Source: Ruminococcus flavefaciens (GTDB lineage Bacteria > Bacillota > Clostridia > Oscillospirales > Ruminococcaceae). From it: a DNA stretch of 33,051 nucleotides. Shown in pieces: positions 7,895 to 15,557 of this stretch. The notes beneath the pieces were generated by a model, which was not told the origin of the DNA, did not search any database, and saw only the letters and a program-made list of their open reading frames with translations. The position numbers were made by a program, and so were the translations under genes. Location of the stretch: positions 8,315 to 41,365 of the forward strand of contig DBXO01000053.1 of the NCBI GenBank assembly GCA_002309635.1, written 5' to 3'. The number at the start of each line of letters is the position of its first letter. Positions within the stretch are counted from its first letter, which is position 1.

Positions 7895-8599
7895 ATGGTA
7901 CTGTTCTTTCTTCCCCACGCAGGGGGCTCGGCAAAGAGCTACAGTTCCTTTAAGCGCTTTCTGCCCAAGGATCTGACCGTGGTGCCTATGGAGCTCTCGG
8001 GACGCTTTACACGCTCCTCAGAGCCTCTCCTCGACACAGTACCCGACTGCGTATCCGATCTCACAGAGAAGCATTCTGAGCTTCTCAAGGGCGAGTATGC
8101 TCTTTTCGGACACAGCATGGGCACAGTGCTCGTTACAGAACTTGTCAAGCAGGCAAAGGAAAAGGGCCTTGCACTCCCCTGCCATATCTTTCTTTCGGGA
8201 AAGAATCCTCCCGATGAGGACGTTCACTGCTTCGAGAACGTTGAAAACGCCTCCGACGAGGAGATAGTTTCCTACTTCACGAAGAATTCCCTTTCGTCAA
8301 ACGCACCCGTCCCCGATGAGGAGCTCATGCGGACTCTGAACCGTGTGCTCTGCACGGACGTGCGCATGGCGGAACGCTACAAAGCCACACCCGAGGAAGT
8401 AAGGTTCGGCTGCGATATCACTGTGATATACGGCAAGGACGACCCCCTCATGCAGACCGTGGACATGAACAGCTGGAGCCGCTTTACTGACGGCAAATGC
8501 GAGGTATACGCCTTTGACGGCGACCACTTCTACTTTCAGCAGCACAAGGAAGAGGTCTGCGGTATAATCAAGGAGAAATTGGAGCTCTGCTATAGATAA
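7895..8599 (+). CDS. Type II (editing) thioesterase
   Basis: Alpha/beta-hydrolase thioesterase of the external type found in polyketide and nonribosomal peptide clusters, which frees stalled acyl groups from carrier proteins. The 234-residue chain begins MVLFFLPHAGGSAKSY, the typical N-terminus of this family. The nucleophile is Ser74 in FGHSMG, the acid Asp182 in YGKDDPL and the base His211 in FDGDHFYF. An in-frame ATG at 7868 would add nine residues but overlaps the ACP gene and lacks a ribosome site; 7895 matches the family start. It is the last gene of the operon, followed after a few bases by a hairpin. Its presence is a strong hint that the operon makes a secondary metabolite. Confidence 0.92.
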   Translation: MVLFFLPHAGGSAKSYSSFKRFLPKDLTVVPMELSGRFTRSSEPLLDTVPDCVSDLTEKHSELLKGEYALFGHSMGTVLVTELVKQAKEKGLALPCHIFLSGKNPPDEDVHCFENVENASDEEIVSYFTKNSLSSNAPVPDEELMRTLNRVLCTDVRMAERYKATPEEVRFGCDITVIYGKDDPLMQTVDMNSWSRFTDGKCEVYAFDGDHFYFQQHKEEVCGIIKEKLELCYR

Positions 8600-8602
8600 C
8601 AT

Positions 8603-8635
8603 AAAAAAGGAACTGCAATTTGCAGTTCCTTTTCT
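8603..8635. terminator. Bidirectional rho-independent terminator
   Basis: A perfect 9-bp stem GGAACTGCA (8609-8617) with TGCAGTTCC (8621-8629) is flanked by A6 on the left and a T-rich run on the right. It ends the plus-strand biosynthetic operon and the convergent minus-strand gene. Confidence 0.88.
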
Positions 8636-8641
8636 TTTATA

Positions 8642-9994
8642 TTACCAATAGAATTCAACGTCGGTGATGTGATCCTTGACGTTATCGCAAACGCTTGCTT
8701 CGTTGCTGATTATTTCCGCAACAGCATTTCCGTAGCTGTTGTACGACCTTACTATACAACGGAATTTTGTTGAATAATGTATAAGATAGTGCAGGTCTGA
8801 ACGTCCGCCGTACATTTCGTTATTACGCCATGAATAAGCATGAGCATCGCTTCTGTTTACATAGATGGTAGGTCTGTAGCAGTTTGCGCTTACCCACTGA
8901 TCGTTTACATATTTCTGCCATTCATAGGAATAATTTGAAATAGCTCCCGTAACTTCCACTGAAAGAGTTGCAACATCGTCATAGTCGTTTGAGCCTACAG
9001 AGCTTGTATTCTTTGTAAATCTGAGCACGTCTCTGTATACATTTGATGTATTGCTCGTGAGCTTATTATTGTTTGCGTCGTAAACCACACAGTAGTACCT
9101 GCCTGCTTCGTTCACTTTTATGGAATTCGTCCTGTCAGGCATGATATAGCTGTCATGGTGCCACTCGTATCTGTAGGGCTTCTTTCCGCCGTAAGCATTG
9201 ATTGCAAGCGTTTTGCTCTCGCCGCTTGAATAGATACAGCATGCTCTCGGTAATGATGTTATCCTGAAAGTACCGGGCTGTACCTTTGCTGAACTGCTCC
9301 ACACATATCTTCCCTTGCTGTCTGTTATCTTGCAATAGTATGTGCCTTCGTCATGTGCAGTAAAGGTTCTTGTCGTTCCGAGCACAGGAGAATCCTGTCC
9401 GCGGTATCCCGGTACCTCATGCCATTCATATTTATACGGAGCCGAACCGCCCGTTGCTTCCACGCTAAGCGTATAATTATCGTATGAATCAAGAGTACCG
9501 CCCTTTGGCTGTGCTGTCACTTTCAGCGGCTCGTAATTGACTACTGCATGCGCTGTTGAATAGCACTGAGATACAGGACCGGGCGACGGATTCCTTCTGG
9601 TAGCAGAAGGTGTATATGTAACTGTTACCATACAGAAGTACTCGCCCTCCTCTGTAGCCTTATAGCTGCTTGAGGTCGCTCCGCTTATCATCCATGGCTC
9701 CTTGACCCACTGATAGCTGACAGTGGCGTCTTTTGGAAGTGAACACGATGCAGCCTTTGTCACCCTGATAGTTGCGCTGCCGCCGTTCTTGATAGTGAAA
9801 TTATATGAATTAAGTTCAAATGCAAGCGAAAGAGCGTTAGTTGATGAAGACGGTCTTGTTGAAACGCTCGAATTATACGACGGTCTTGATGAAGTCGATG
9901 TCCTGCCGTCGGCATAAGCCGTCATGCCCCCTGCTCCGCAGAAAAGAACTGCACCTGAAAGTAAACATACTGTTTTCCTGAATAAGTTTTTCAT
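8642..9994 (-). CDS. Secreted protein with four Ig-like modules
   Basis: A 450-residue protein starting with a Sec signal peptide (MKNLFRKTVCLLSGAVLFCG, cleavage probably after AYA), then a Ser/Thr-rich linker. Four modules follow. The first three share the pattern Tyr-x-Trp, about 30 residues, then acidic-x-Gly-x-Tyr-x-Cys: EEGEYFC, DEGTYYC and EAGRYYC; the fourth has YSYEW and FRCIV. This pattern resembles the core Trp and Tyr-x-Cys of Ig folds. No catalytic motif, sortase signal or anchor was seen, so a binding or cell-surface role is guessed. Start: ATG 9994 has GGAGGTT at 10001-10007; the ATG at 10009 overlaps that site. Downstream of an operator array also found before the ABC exporter operon. 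Confidence 0.82.
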   Translation of the reverse strand: MKNLFRKTVCLLSGAVLFCGAGGMTAYADGRTSTSSRPSYNSSVSTRPSSSTNALSLAFELNSYNFTIKNGGSATIRVTKAASCSLPKDATVSYQWVKEPWMISGATSSSYKATEEGEYFCMVTVTYTPSATRRNPSPGPVSQCYSTAHAVVNYEPLKVTAQPKGGTLDSYDNYTLSVEATGGSAPYKYEWHEVPGYRGQDSPVLGTTRTFTAHDEGTYYCKITDSKGRYVWSSSAKVQPGTFRITSLPRACCIYSSGESKTLAINAYGGKKPYRYEWHHDSYIMPDRTNSIKVNEAGRYYCVVYDANNNKLTSNTSNVYRDVLRFTKNTSSVGSNDYDDVATLSVEVTGAISNYSYEWQKYVNDQWVSANCYRPTIYVNRSDAHAYSWRNNEMYGGRSDLHYLIHYSTKFRCIVRSYNSYGNAVAEIISNEASVCDNVKDHITDVEFYW

Positions 9995-10081
9995 AATGAC
10001 AACCTCCATTTTTATATTATATATATAGCGTTTATAACCAAGTCCGGCGCCTGAACTGTGTTACCTTTGCGGTATGGTCTT

Positions 10082-10110
10082 ATTCTATCACGTTCTCCCG
10101 AACTTGTGAA
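10082..10110 (-). promoter_or_regulatory. Promoter of the Ig-like secreted protein gene
   Basis: On the minus strand TTCACA (10105-10110) and TAGAAT (10082-10087) are separated by exactly 17 bases, each 5/6 to consensus. The operator array ends two bases upstream of the -35, and the start codon is about 90 bases downstream. Confidence 0.6.
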
Positions 10111-10112
10111 GA

Positions 10113-10166
10113 TGACGTTTGTCACTATCGCAGTGACATTTGTACTATTCTGAGTGACATATGTCA
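10113..10166. promoter_or_regulatory. Triple 12-bp operator array, 21-bp period
   Basis: Three copies of a near-palindrome: TGACGTTTGTCA (10113-10124), TGACATTTGTAC (10134-10145) and TGACATATGTCA (10155-10166). Starts are exactly 21 bp apart, so sites face the same side of the helix. The array abuts the -35 of the Ig-like protein promoter. The same motif in triplicate occurs at 30650-30705 before the ABC exporter operon, suggesting one regulator for both. Confidence 0.72.
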
Positions 10167-10194
10167 TCTATCACGCAGTAACCGTAATAAAAAA

Positions 10195-10213
10195 AGCTCC
10201 GCAATGCGGAGCT
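10195..10213. terminator. Hairpin with A/T flanks between trpB-like and Ig-like genes
   Basis: AGCTCCGC (10195-10202) pairs with GCGGAGCT (10206-10213) around loop AAT, flanked by an A-run and a T-run, so it can terminate in either direction. No plus-strand gene precedes it; it is the second hairpin after the trpB-like gene. Confidence 0.7.
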
Positions 10214-10273
10214 TTTTTAGTTATACTAAAATTAACGGGACGATGCAGACGGCGCCGCCTGCAAGCTGAGAGC

Positions 10274-10302
10274 AAAAAACGGACTGCCAAAGCAGTCCGT
10301 TT
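10274..10302 (-). terminator. Terminator of the TrpB-like gene
   Basis: An 11-bp perfect stem (10277-10287 with 10292-10302, loop of 4) lies just past the stop codon. On the minus strand it is followed by T6. Confidence 0.85.
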
Positions 10303-10308
10303 ATATTA

Positions 10309-11691
10309 TCAGCCCTCGATCTTGGGGAGATTTGCAAGTGATTTTGCAATTTCCTCGTCTGTGGGGATATAATCGCTCATCTTGCCGTCGTTGTATGCGC
10401 CGTAAGCGTACATATCAAAGTAGCCTGTACCTGTGAGACCGAAGAGGATAGTCTTTTCTTCGCCTGTCTCCTTACACTTGAGTGCCTCGTCGATAGCAGC
10501 GCGGATAGCGTGGCTGCTCTCGGGAGCAGGGAGTATACCCTCAACTCTTGCGAACATCTCAGCTGCCTGGAATACAGATGTCTGCTCAACGGAAGTAGCC
10601 TCCATGAGGCCCTGATCGTAGAGCTCGGAGAGTATAGCGCTCATGCCGTGGTAACGGAGACCGCCTGCGTGATTTGGCGAAGGCATGAAGCCGCTGCCAA
10701 GTGTGTACATCTTCTGGAGCGGGCAAACCTTTCCTGTGTCGCAGAAGTCATATGCGTATGTACCTCTTGTAAGGCTGGGGCATGAAGCGGGCTCAACAGC
10801 GATGAAGCGGTAATCAGCTTCGCCGCGGAGCTTTTCGCCCATGAAAGGTGAGATAAGTCCTCCGAGGTTTGAACCGCCGCCTGCGCAGCCGATAATGATA
10901 TCGGGCTTGATATTGTACTTGTCCATAGCTGCCTTAGCTTCAAGGCCGATGATGGACTGGTGGAGAAGAACCTGGCCGAGAACGCTTCCGAGAACGTAAC
11001 GGTAGCCCTCATTTGTTGTAGCAGCTTCAACAGCCTCTGATATAGCACAGCCGAGGCTTCCGCCTGTGCCAGGGAATTCCTCGAGTATCTTTCTTCCCAC
11101 CTCTGTTGTTGTGGAAGGAGAAGGAGTTACGTTTGCGCCGTAGGTACGCATTACCTCGCGGCGGAAAGGCTTCTGCTCATAGCTTACCTTTACCATGTAT
11201 ACGTTGCAGTCAAGGTCGAAGTAAGAGCATGCCATTGAAAGAGCTGTACCCCACTGACCTGCGCCTGTTTCGGTAGTAACGCCCTTAAGACCCTGCTTCT
11301 TTGCGTAGTAAGCCTGTGCGATAGCGGAATTGAGCTTGTGGCTTCCGCTGGTGTTGTTGCCCTCGAACTTGTAGTAGATCTTGGCAGGTGTGCCCAGCTT
11401 CTTCTCAAGGAAGTAAGCTCTTACAAGAGGAGAGGGACGGAACATCTTGTAGAAGTCCTGTATCTCCTTCGGGATATCGATATAGGGTGTGGTATCGTCA
11501 AGCTCCTGCTTAGCCAGTTCCTCGCAGAAAACATGGCTGAGGTCATCCAGGGTACAGGGCTTGCCTGTAGCGGGGTTAAGAAGCGGAGCGGGCTTCTTCT
11601 TCATATCAGCGCGTACATTGTACCACTGCTTGGGAAGCTCATTCTCCTCAAGATAGATTTTGTAAGGTATTTTCTCATCTGACATTGACAT
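10309..11691 (-). CDS. trpB: TrpB-like PLP-dependent tryptophan synthase beta chain (TrpB2 type)
   Basis: Condenses L-serine with indole to give tryptophan, with pyridoxal phosphate. The 460-residue chain is longer than the ~400-residue TrpB1 type and has an N-terminal extension, as in the TrpB2 subfamily. The PLP lysine is Lys119 in NTSGSHKLNSA, the phosphate-binding loop is GCAGGGSNLGG, and ETGAGQWGTALS is the conserved active-site segment. No trpA or other trp gene is adjacent, so it may work alone on free indole, as proposed for TrpB2 enzymes. Start: ATG 11691 has GGGAG eight bases upstream; ATG 11685 is a weaker alternative. It is preceded by a T-box leader whose likely specifier is UGG, so expression should rise when tRNA-Trp is uncharged. 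Confidence 0.92.
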   Translation of the reverse strand: MSMSDEKIPYKIYLEENELPKQWYNVRADMKKKPAPLLNPATGKPCTLDDLSHVFCEELAKQELDDTTPYIDIPKEIQDFYKMFRPSPLVRAYFLEKKLGTPAKIYYKFEGNNTSGSHKLNSAIAQAYYAKKQGLKGVTTETGAGQWGTALSMACSYFDLDCNVYMVKVSYEQKPFRREVMRTYGANVTPSPSTTTEVGRKILEEFPGTGGSLGCAISEAVEAATTNEGYRYVLGSVLGQVLLHQSIIGLEAKAAMDKYNIKPDIIIGCAGGGSNLGGLISPFMGEKLRGEADYRFIAVEPASCPSLTRGTYAYDFCDTGKVCPLQKMYTLGSGFMPSPNHAGGLRYHGMSAILSELYDQGLMEATSVEQTSVFQAAEMFARVEGILPAPESSHAIRAAIDEALKCKETGEEKTILFGLTGTGYFDMYAYGAYNDGKMSDYIPTDEEIAKSLANLPKIEG

Positions 11692-11755
11692 AGTAATATC
11701 TCCCTTTCATTTAATAATTAACGAGTCCGTACTATGCTGAGACGGAAATATAAAA

Positions 11756-12033
11756 AGCTTCTGTCCCGGCATTAACTGCGGGGACAGAAGCTGTAAGTTC
11801 TTCTGCGGTGCCACCCTGCTTGACGCTGTGCGTCCACTCATTACGTACTGTGATATACGCCGGCTTTGTTAACGCAGATCCTCTGCGTCTCACCTACACA
11901 GTGCATGCTACATGCACCTTCAGCTCGCCCTCGGAAGTCCATTCACCATGTCATACTTACCTGCTCGCAGCGACCGCAGGCTCTCTGAAAAGGACAGACA
12001 TGAGCTACTCACACTTCTTCATCGGTTTACTAT
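11756..12033 (-). ncRNA. T-box leader, probable tRNA-Trp specifier
   Basis: On the minus strand the conserved T-box AGGGTGGCACCGCAGAAG lies at 11817-11800. A terminator stem (11756-11767 with 11781-11792, 12 bp perfect) is followed by a T-rich run at the 3' end. Stem I starts with GCTC, has the AGAGAG motif near 11980-11987 and closes with CCGAG and GAGC. In the specifier-loop strand the pattern GTGAA-TGG-ACTTCC puts UGG (11941-11939) at the specifier, matching the TrpB-like product. Uncharged tRNA-Trp would stabilise the antiterminator. The specifier call is by pattern only; a second UGG occurs a few bases upstream. Confidence 0.88.
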
Positions 12034-12038
12034 AATAA

Positions 12039-12067
12039 ATTATACCACAGACAGCCTGTTATGTCAA
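12039..12067 (-). promoter_or_regulatory. Promoter of the T-box/trpB-like unit
   Basis: Consensus TTGACA (12062-12067) and TATAAT (12039-12044) on the minus strand with a 17-base spacer; transcription would start at about 12033, just before the T-box. The remaining gap to the regulator gene (12068-12252) shows only a weak 5-bp hairpin with a T7 tract. Confidence 0.85.
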
Positions 12068-12252
12068 TAGAAGTGCAATTTTTCCACGAAAGGCACGAAT
12101 AATACTATATGAGAGCAGAAAATTTGTTGTGAAATTTCAAAAAATCCGCCTGCGCTGTTGCTGATATACAGGCAATAGCATGATTATTTACCGAAAAGCA
12201 GGTAAAAAAATCGGAAAAGGGCTTTTCATCGCTGAGCAAAAGTGATATAATA

Positions 12253-12969
12253 TTATTTGATGTCGCTTCTGTACTTGGCACGTGTGCGCGATATGCTCTC
12301 CTCGCTTCTTTTGATGAGGTTGAGGAGAGAGGACGAGTACTGGGCGTAGTCTTTCTGAAGAGTTGCTGTTGTAACATAGAGGGTATCAAAGTTGTTTACG
12401 CAGTCGTTGCCGTCGAGAGCGATACCGCTTGAAGCGGCCTTGATGTTCGCTTCGCTCATGGATACGATAGCATTTGCGCTGTCGTTTGCGATGACCTTGG
12501 GTATGCGGAAAAGCTTCTGGTCGTTATGGGGATTTGCATTGTAAACGATACGGAAAAGCTTGTATACCGACAGCATGAGGTATGAAGACACCTCTTTTAT
12601 AAGAGTTATGCTGTTTGCCTTCTGTGCGAGACTGAACAGCAGACTGATCGAGTTGTTGATGATCCTTCTGTTGAAGTTGATGATCTCGGGAGACGGCATT
12701 TTCATGCTGTTGTTGCCATCGTCGTCGGGAATATCCTCGATAGTAATGGTTTTTCCCTCGGGTTCGGGAGTTCTGCCGAGCAGATAGTCGCATGAAACAT
12801 TATAATAGTCTGCGATCTTTACAAGGAAATTAAGTCCGCACTCTCGAATGCCTTTTTCGTAGTGGGAGAGAAGTGCCTGCGAAATGCCTAAATCCGTAGC
12901 AGCCTGCTTCTGACTTATGTGTCTTTCCTTACGCTGTAAAGTAATAATGCGAGCGAAATCCGAGTTCAT
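12253..12969 (-). CDS. XRE-family transcriptional regulator
   Basis: A 238-residue DNA-binding protein. Residues about 8-62 form a Cro/C1-type helix-turn-helix: RKERHISQKQAATDLGISQ, then ALLSHYEKGIRECGLNFLVK and ADYYNVSCDYLLGRT. The remaining ~170 residues are a mostly helical domain I do not recognise, perhaps for ligand sensing or dimerisation. Start: ATG 12969 with GGAGGA at 12976-12981; an in-frame ATG at 12999 has no such site. It is monocistronic, transcribed from its own promoter at 13016-13044, and separated from the T-box unit by about 185 bases. Its targets are unknown; the 12-bp operators found elsewhere in the window are not beside it. Confidence 0.85.
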   Translation of the reverse strand: MNSDFARIITLQRKERHISQKQAATDLGISQALLSHYEKGIRECGLNFLVKIADYYNVSCDYLLGRTPEPEGKTITIEDIPDDDGNNSMKMPSPEIINFNRRIINNSISLLFSLAQKANSITLIKEVSSYLMLSVYKLFRIVYNANPHNDQKLFRIPKVIANDSANAIVSMSEANIKAASSGIALDGNDCVNNFDTLYVTTATLQKDYAQYSSSLLNLIKRSEESISRTRAKYRSDIK

Positions 12970-13015
12970 TGAAATTCCTCCAAATCGTGATGTTTTCAAA
13001 AAATTCTATACTTAT

Positions 13016-13044
13016 ATTATAATACAAAATGTATAATTTGTAAA
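13016..13044 (-). promoter_or_regulatory. Promoter of the XRE regulator gene
   Basis: TTTACA (13039-13044) and TATAAT (13016-13021) on the minus strand, spacer 17. The rest of the 260-base divergent spacer is A/T-rich without a clear element. Confidence 0.65.
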
Positions 13045-13230
13045 TATGCAGAAATGTGAAAGAATTTGTAAGAAATAGTAGTATTTTTCGTGAATTTTAC
13101 TAAGAGTTAAAAAAACGAGCAGTATTTTTGTGCAAAATTATCCTACCTGTATGCATATTTACGATATGACCATATTATGGGGCTGAACTGTTATGAACGG
13201 TTCCCCCGCCGATAAAAAAAGGAGTGTGAC

Positions 13231-13866
13231 ATGAAAGGTTACAGGATAAGCGTGCTCCGTCACGGCATGACGGAAGCCAATGAAAAGGGCATATACATAG
13301 GCAGCACCGACCTGCCCCTGTCCGACAAGGGTGCGGCTGACCTTGCCGCAAAAATGGACGAGTTCGACTACCCTACGGTACACCGCGTCTACTCGTCGCC
13401 TCTGAGGAGATGCACTGAAACTGCGGAGATACTTTTTCCGTATACCGAGCTTCAGACCGTAGACGACCTCAGGGAGCTCAATTTCGGCGATTTCGAGAAC
13501 AAGAGCATTGACGAGCTTGCAAAGAGAGCGGACTATAACCAGTGGCTCCGGGGCACAAAGGAGAGCAGACCGCCCAACGGCGAGAGCCTTGAGGAGCTGA
13601 CAGCGCGTACCTACAAAGCGCTCCACGCAGTGATAATGGATATGATGGAATCGGGGCTGACCCACTGCGCAATGATAACCCACGGCGGTATCATATCCAA
13701 TATGCTCAGCTGCTTCGGCATACCGAAGTACCCGCCGTCGCAGATAACCGCAGAGGCAGGCGGCGGATTTGATATTATTGTTACCGCGCAGATGTGGCTT
13801 AATTCACAGGCATTCGAGATACTGGGCTACTGCCCCTATGACAGGATACCGGAAGACGAGTATTGA
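13231..13866 (+). CDS. Histidine phosphatase family protein (phosphoglycerate mutase-like)
   Basis: This 211-residue protein has the phosphohistidine signature RHGMTEAN near the N-terminus, the SSPLRRCTETAEIL segment with the conserved Arg, the acidic ELNFGDFENKS and the second catalytic His in ITHGGIISNML. Such enzymes remove phosphate from small metabolites through a phospho-His intermediate; the sequence resembles the CobC/alpha-ribazole phosphatase and broad-specificity phosphatase group rather than glycolytic mutases. Substrate cannot be assigned. AAAAGGAG precedes the ATG with good spacing. No cobalamin gene is visible nearby, so a cobalamin role is not supported by context. It is followed by a membrane-protein gene after 68 bases. 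Confidence 0.88.
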   Translation: MKGYRISVLRHGMTEANEKGIYIGSTDLPLSDKGAADLAAKMDEFDYPTVHRVYSSPLRRCTETAEILFPYTELQTVDDLRELNFGDFENKSIDELAKRADYNQWLRGTKESRPPNGESLEELTARTYKALHAVIMDMMESGLTHCAMITHGGIISNMLSCFGIPKYPPSQITAEAGGGFDIIVTAQMWLNSQAFEILGYCPYDRIPEDEY

Positions 13867-13934
13867 GTTTTTTTGAATAAAAACAGGCAAAACTGACCAT
13901 AATACCTGCAAAAACATTCTTCGGAGGCGCAGAT

Positions 13935-14804
13935 ATGAAAGTCAGGGAGCTTATCCGCTATACAAAAAAACTGCTTAAGGGCAGACGGGCGGGAACGATG
14001 ATGATATGCATCCTCCCCCTCGGCGCGGAGCTGTTTTTCCGCTTCGCAGAGGCGGCAGTGTACAGTATGCTGCTGTATTTCGGCAGTATCCCGCCAATAA
14101 GGCTGTTCGGCGGTGACGAACCCGTACAGCTTGCAGTAACGGCTGTAAGCACGGTGCTGAGGTGGCTGACGGTGGCTCCGCTGACCTACGCGGCTGCCTG
14201 TCGGCTTTGCGGTATGACCGGGGAGCCCTCTCACAGACAGCGTTGCAGCTTTTCACGCATACTGCTGAGAAAACCTACGTTCAGGCGGAGCATTTCCGCC
14301 GCGCTGTGGACAAAGTCCATCGGACTTCTTGCACTTTGTCCCGCAATATTCTTCGGTGTATCGGCTTTCGGCATGATACACGGGAAAATGTATGCGGACG
14401 AGGTATTTATAACTGCGAATATGGTGTTCCTTGCAGCAGTATCCGTGATGATGTGGCTGTCTTTGAAGCTCAGCTTTTCGGCGGTGCCATATCTGCTGGT
14501 GCGGTTCCCGAAAATGACCGCATTCCACACAATGGTGTACTCCGTAGGCTTCATGGGTGGCAGAAAAAGAGTATTTCTCCGGCTTCTGGCGGTGTATCTG
14601 CCGCAGATGCTGACCATAGCGGGACTTCCCTATGCTCTTACAAAGCTTATGACCGCTTATTCGCTCAGCATCGACATTTTTATCAAGGAGGACGAGTACC
14701 TTGAAACGAATAGAGCTGAAAGTGGACGCCGAAGCGCCCCTGACGCTGGAAAAATTCCTCACAGGGCAGAAAGGCATGTCAAGGCGGCTGCTGACGAGGC
14801 TTAA
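13935..14804 (+). CDS. Multi-pass membrane protein, unknown function
   Basis: The 289-residue protein has a basic N-terminus, then several hydrophobic segments: roughly residues 20-55, 60-85, 120-145, 155-185 and 215-240. I do not recognise the family. GGAGG at 13924-13934 precedes the ATG. The last 34 residues are polar and charged and lie entirely in the overlap with the following pseudouridine synthase gene (104 bases), read in another frame. This tail is therefore constrained or incidental, and the ancestral stop may have been near 14700. It may form an operon with the downstream rluA-like and luxS genes. Confidence 0.72.
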   Translation: MKVRELIRYTKKLLKGRRAGTMMICILPLGAELFFRFAEAAVYSMLLYFGSIPPIRLFGGDEPVQLAVTAVSTVLRWLTVAPLTYAAACRLCGMTGEPSHRQRCSFSRILLRKPTFRRSISAALWTKSIGLLALCPAIFFGVSAFGMIHGKMYADEVFITANMVFLAAVSVMMWLSLKLSFSAVPYLLVRFPKMTAFHTMVYSVGFMGGRKRVFLRLLAVYLPQMLTIAGLPYALTKLMTAYSLSIDIFIKEDEYLETNRAESGRRSAPDAGKIPHRAERHVKAAADEA

Positions 14805-15555
14805 GCGCCGGGAGGGCGGTATCACGCGGAACGGTCAGCTGATACGCAGCATAGACGAGGTGAGCCGCGGAGACGTTATAGTCCTCAGTCTCGAGGACGA
14901 AAGTTTCCTTGAGCCCAACGGCAGCCTGAGAGTTCCCATAGCCTTTGAGAACGAGAGCCTTGTGGTATTCGACAAGGCAGGCGGAATGCCTGTACACCCG
15001 TCAATACGGCATCAGGGAGACACTCTCGGGAACTATTTCGCATACCTCTACCCCGAGCTGACTTTTCGCTCAGTGAACAGGCTCGACCGCGACACCTCGG
15101 GGCTGTGCGTCATCGCAAAGGACGCCTTTGCTGCAAAGCTCCTTCAGGGGAGCTGCAAAAAGGTATACTACGCCGCAGTTCACGGTATAATACCTGAAAG
15201 CGGCACCATAGATGCTCCCATAGCACGGGAGCGGGAGTCCATAATACTCAGGTGCGTCCGTGAGGACGGTCAGCGGGCCGTGACCCACTATAAGCGGCTG
15301 AAATGCAATGAAAAGTACTCCCTTGCGGAGATAGACCTCGAAACAGGCCGTACTCATCAGATAAGGGTGCATTTTTCACATATCGGAGCTCCCCTTGCAG
15401 GCGATGACCTGTACGGCGGGCTTCGGGACAATATAGGCAGACAGGCTCTGCACTGCGGACGGATCACATTTACGGATCCGCTCACACACGAACACATAAC
15501 CGTTTCCTCGGAACTTCCCGGGGATATAAAAGCACTTTTTGACAAGGAGAGATAA
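14701..15555 (+). CDS. RluA-family pseudouridine synthase (TTG start)
   Basis: Converts specific uridines in rRNA or tRNA to pseudouridine. The catalytic motif VNRLDRDTSGLCVIAK carries the invariant Asp. The N-terminal ~70 residues form an S4-like RNA-binding region (LTLEKFLTGQKGMSRRLLTR), and the motif ETGRTHQIRVHFSHIG is typical of the RluA/C/D group. No ATG is available at the right place; TTG 14701 is preceded by AAGGAGG (14684-14690) at nine bases, which makes it the best start. The first 104 bases lie inside the membrane-protein gene. It is followed by luxS after two bases, so the two are co-transcribed. Exact target uridine unknown. Confidence 0.9.
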   Translation: MKRIELKVDAEAPLTLEKFLTGQKGMSRRLLTRLKRREGGITRNGQLIRSIDEVSRGDVIVLSLEDESFLEPNGSLRVPIAFENESLVVFDKAGGMPVHPSIRHQGDTLGNYFAYLYPELTFRSVNRLDRDTSGLCVIAKDAFAAKLLQGSCKKVYYAAVHGIIPESGTIDAPIARERESIILRCVREDGQRAVTHYKRLKCNEKYSLAEIDLETGRTHQIRVHFSHIGAPLAGDDLYGGLRDNIGRQALHCGRITFTDPLTHEHITVSSELPGDIKALFDKER

Positions 15556-15557
15556 TA

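Noticed and set aside
1..8599. A beta-branching (HMG-CoA synthase-type) cassette of a trans-AT polyketide synthase
   Set aside because: Two crotonases, a ketosynthase and an ACP suggest it, but the ketosynthase keeps its Cys and no HMG synthase is visible; only the upstream sequence could revive the idea.
10113..10166. LytTR-type direct repeats
   Set aside because: Spacing of 21-22 bp would suit, but each site is itself palindromic, which LytTR sites are not; the regulator family is left open.
12200..12240. Terminator of the XRE regulator gene on the minus strand
   Set aside because: There is a T7 tract, but the stem before it is only 5 bp with a 4-base loop; too weak to list.
14162..14704. 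Second open frame within the membrane-protein gene
   Set aside because: Composition is unlike a real protein and the hydrophobic segments lie in the other frame.
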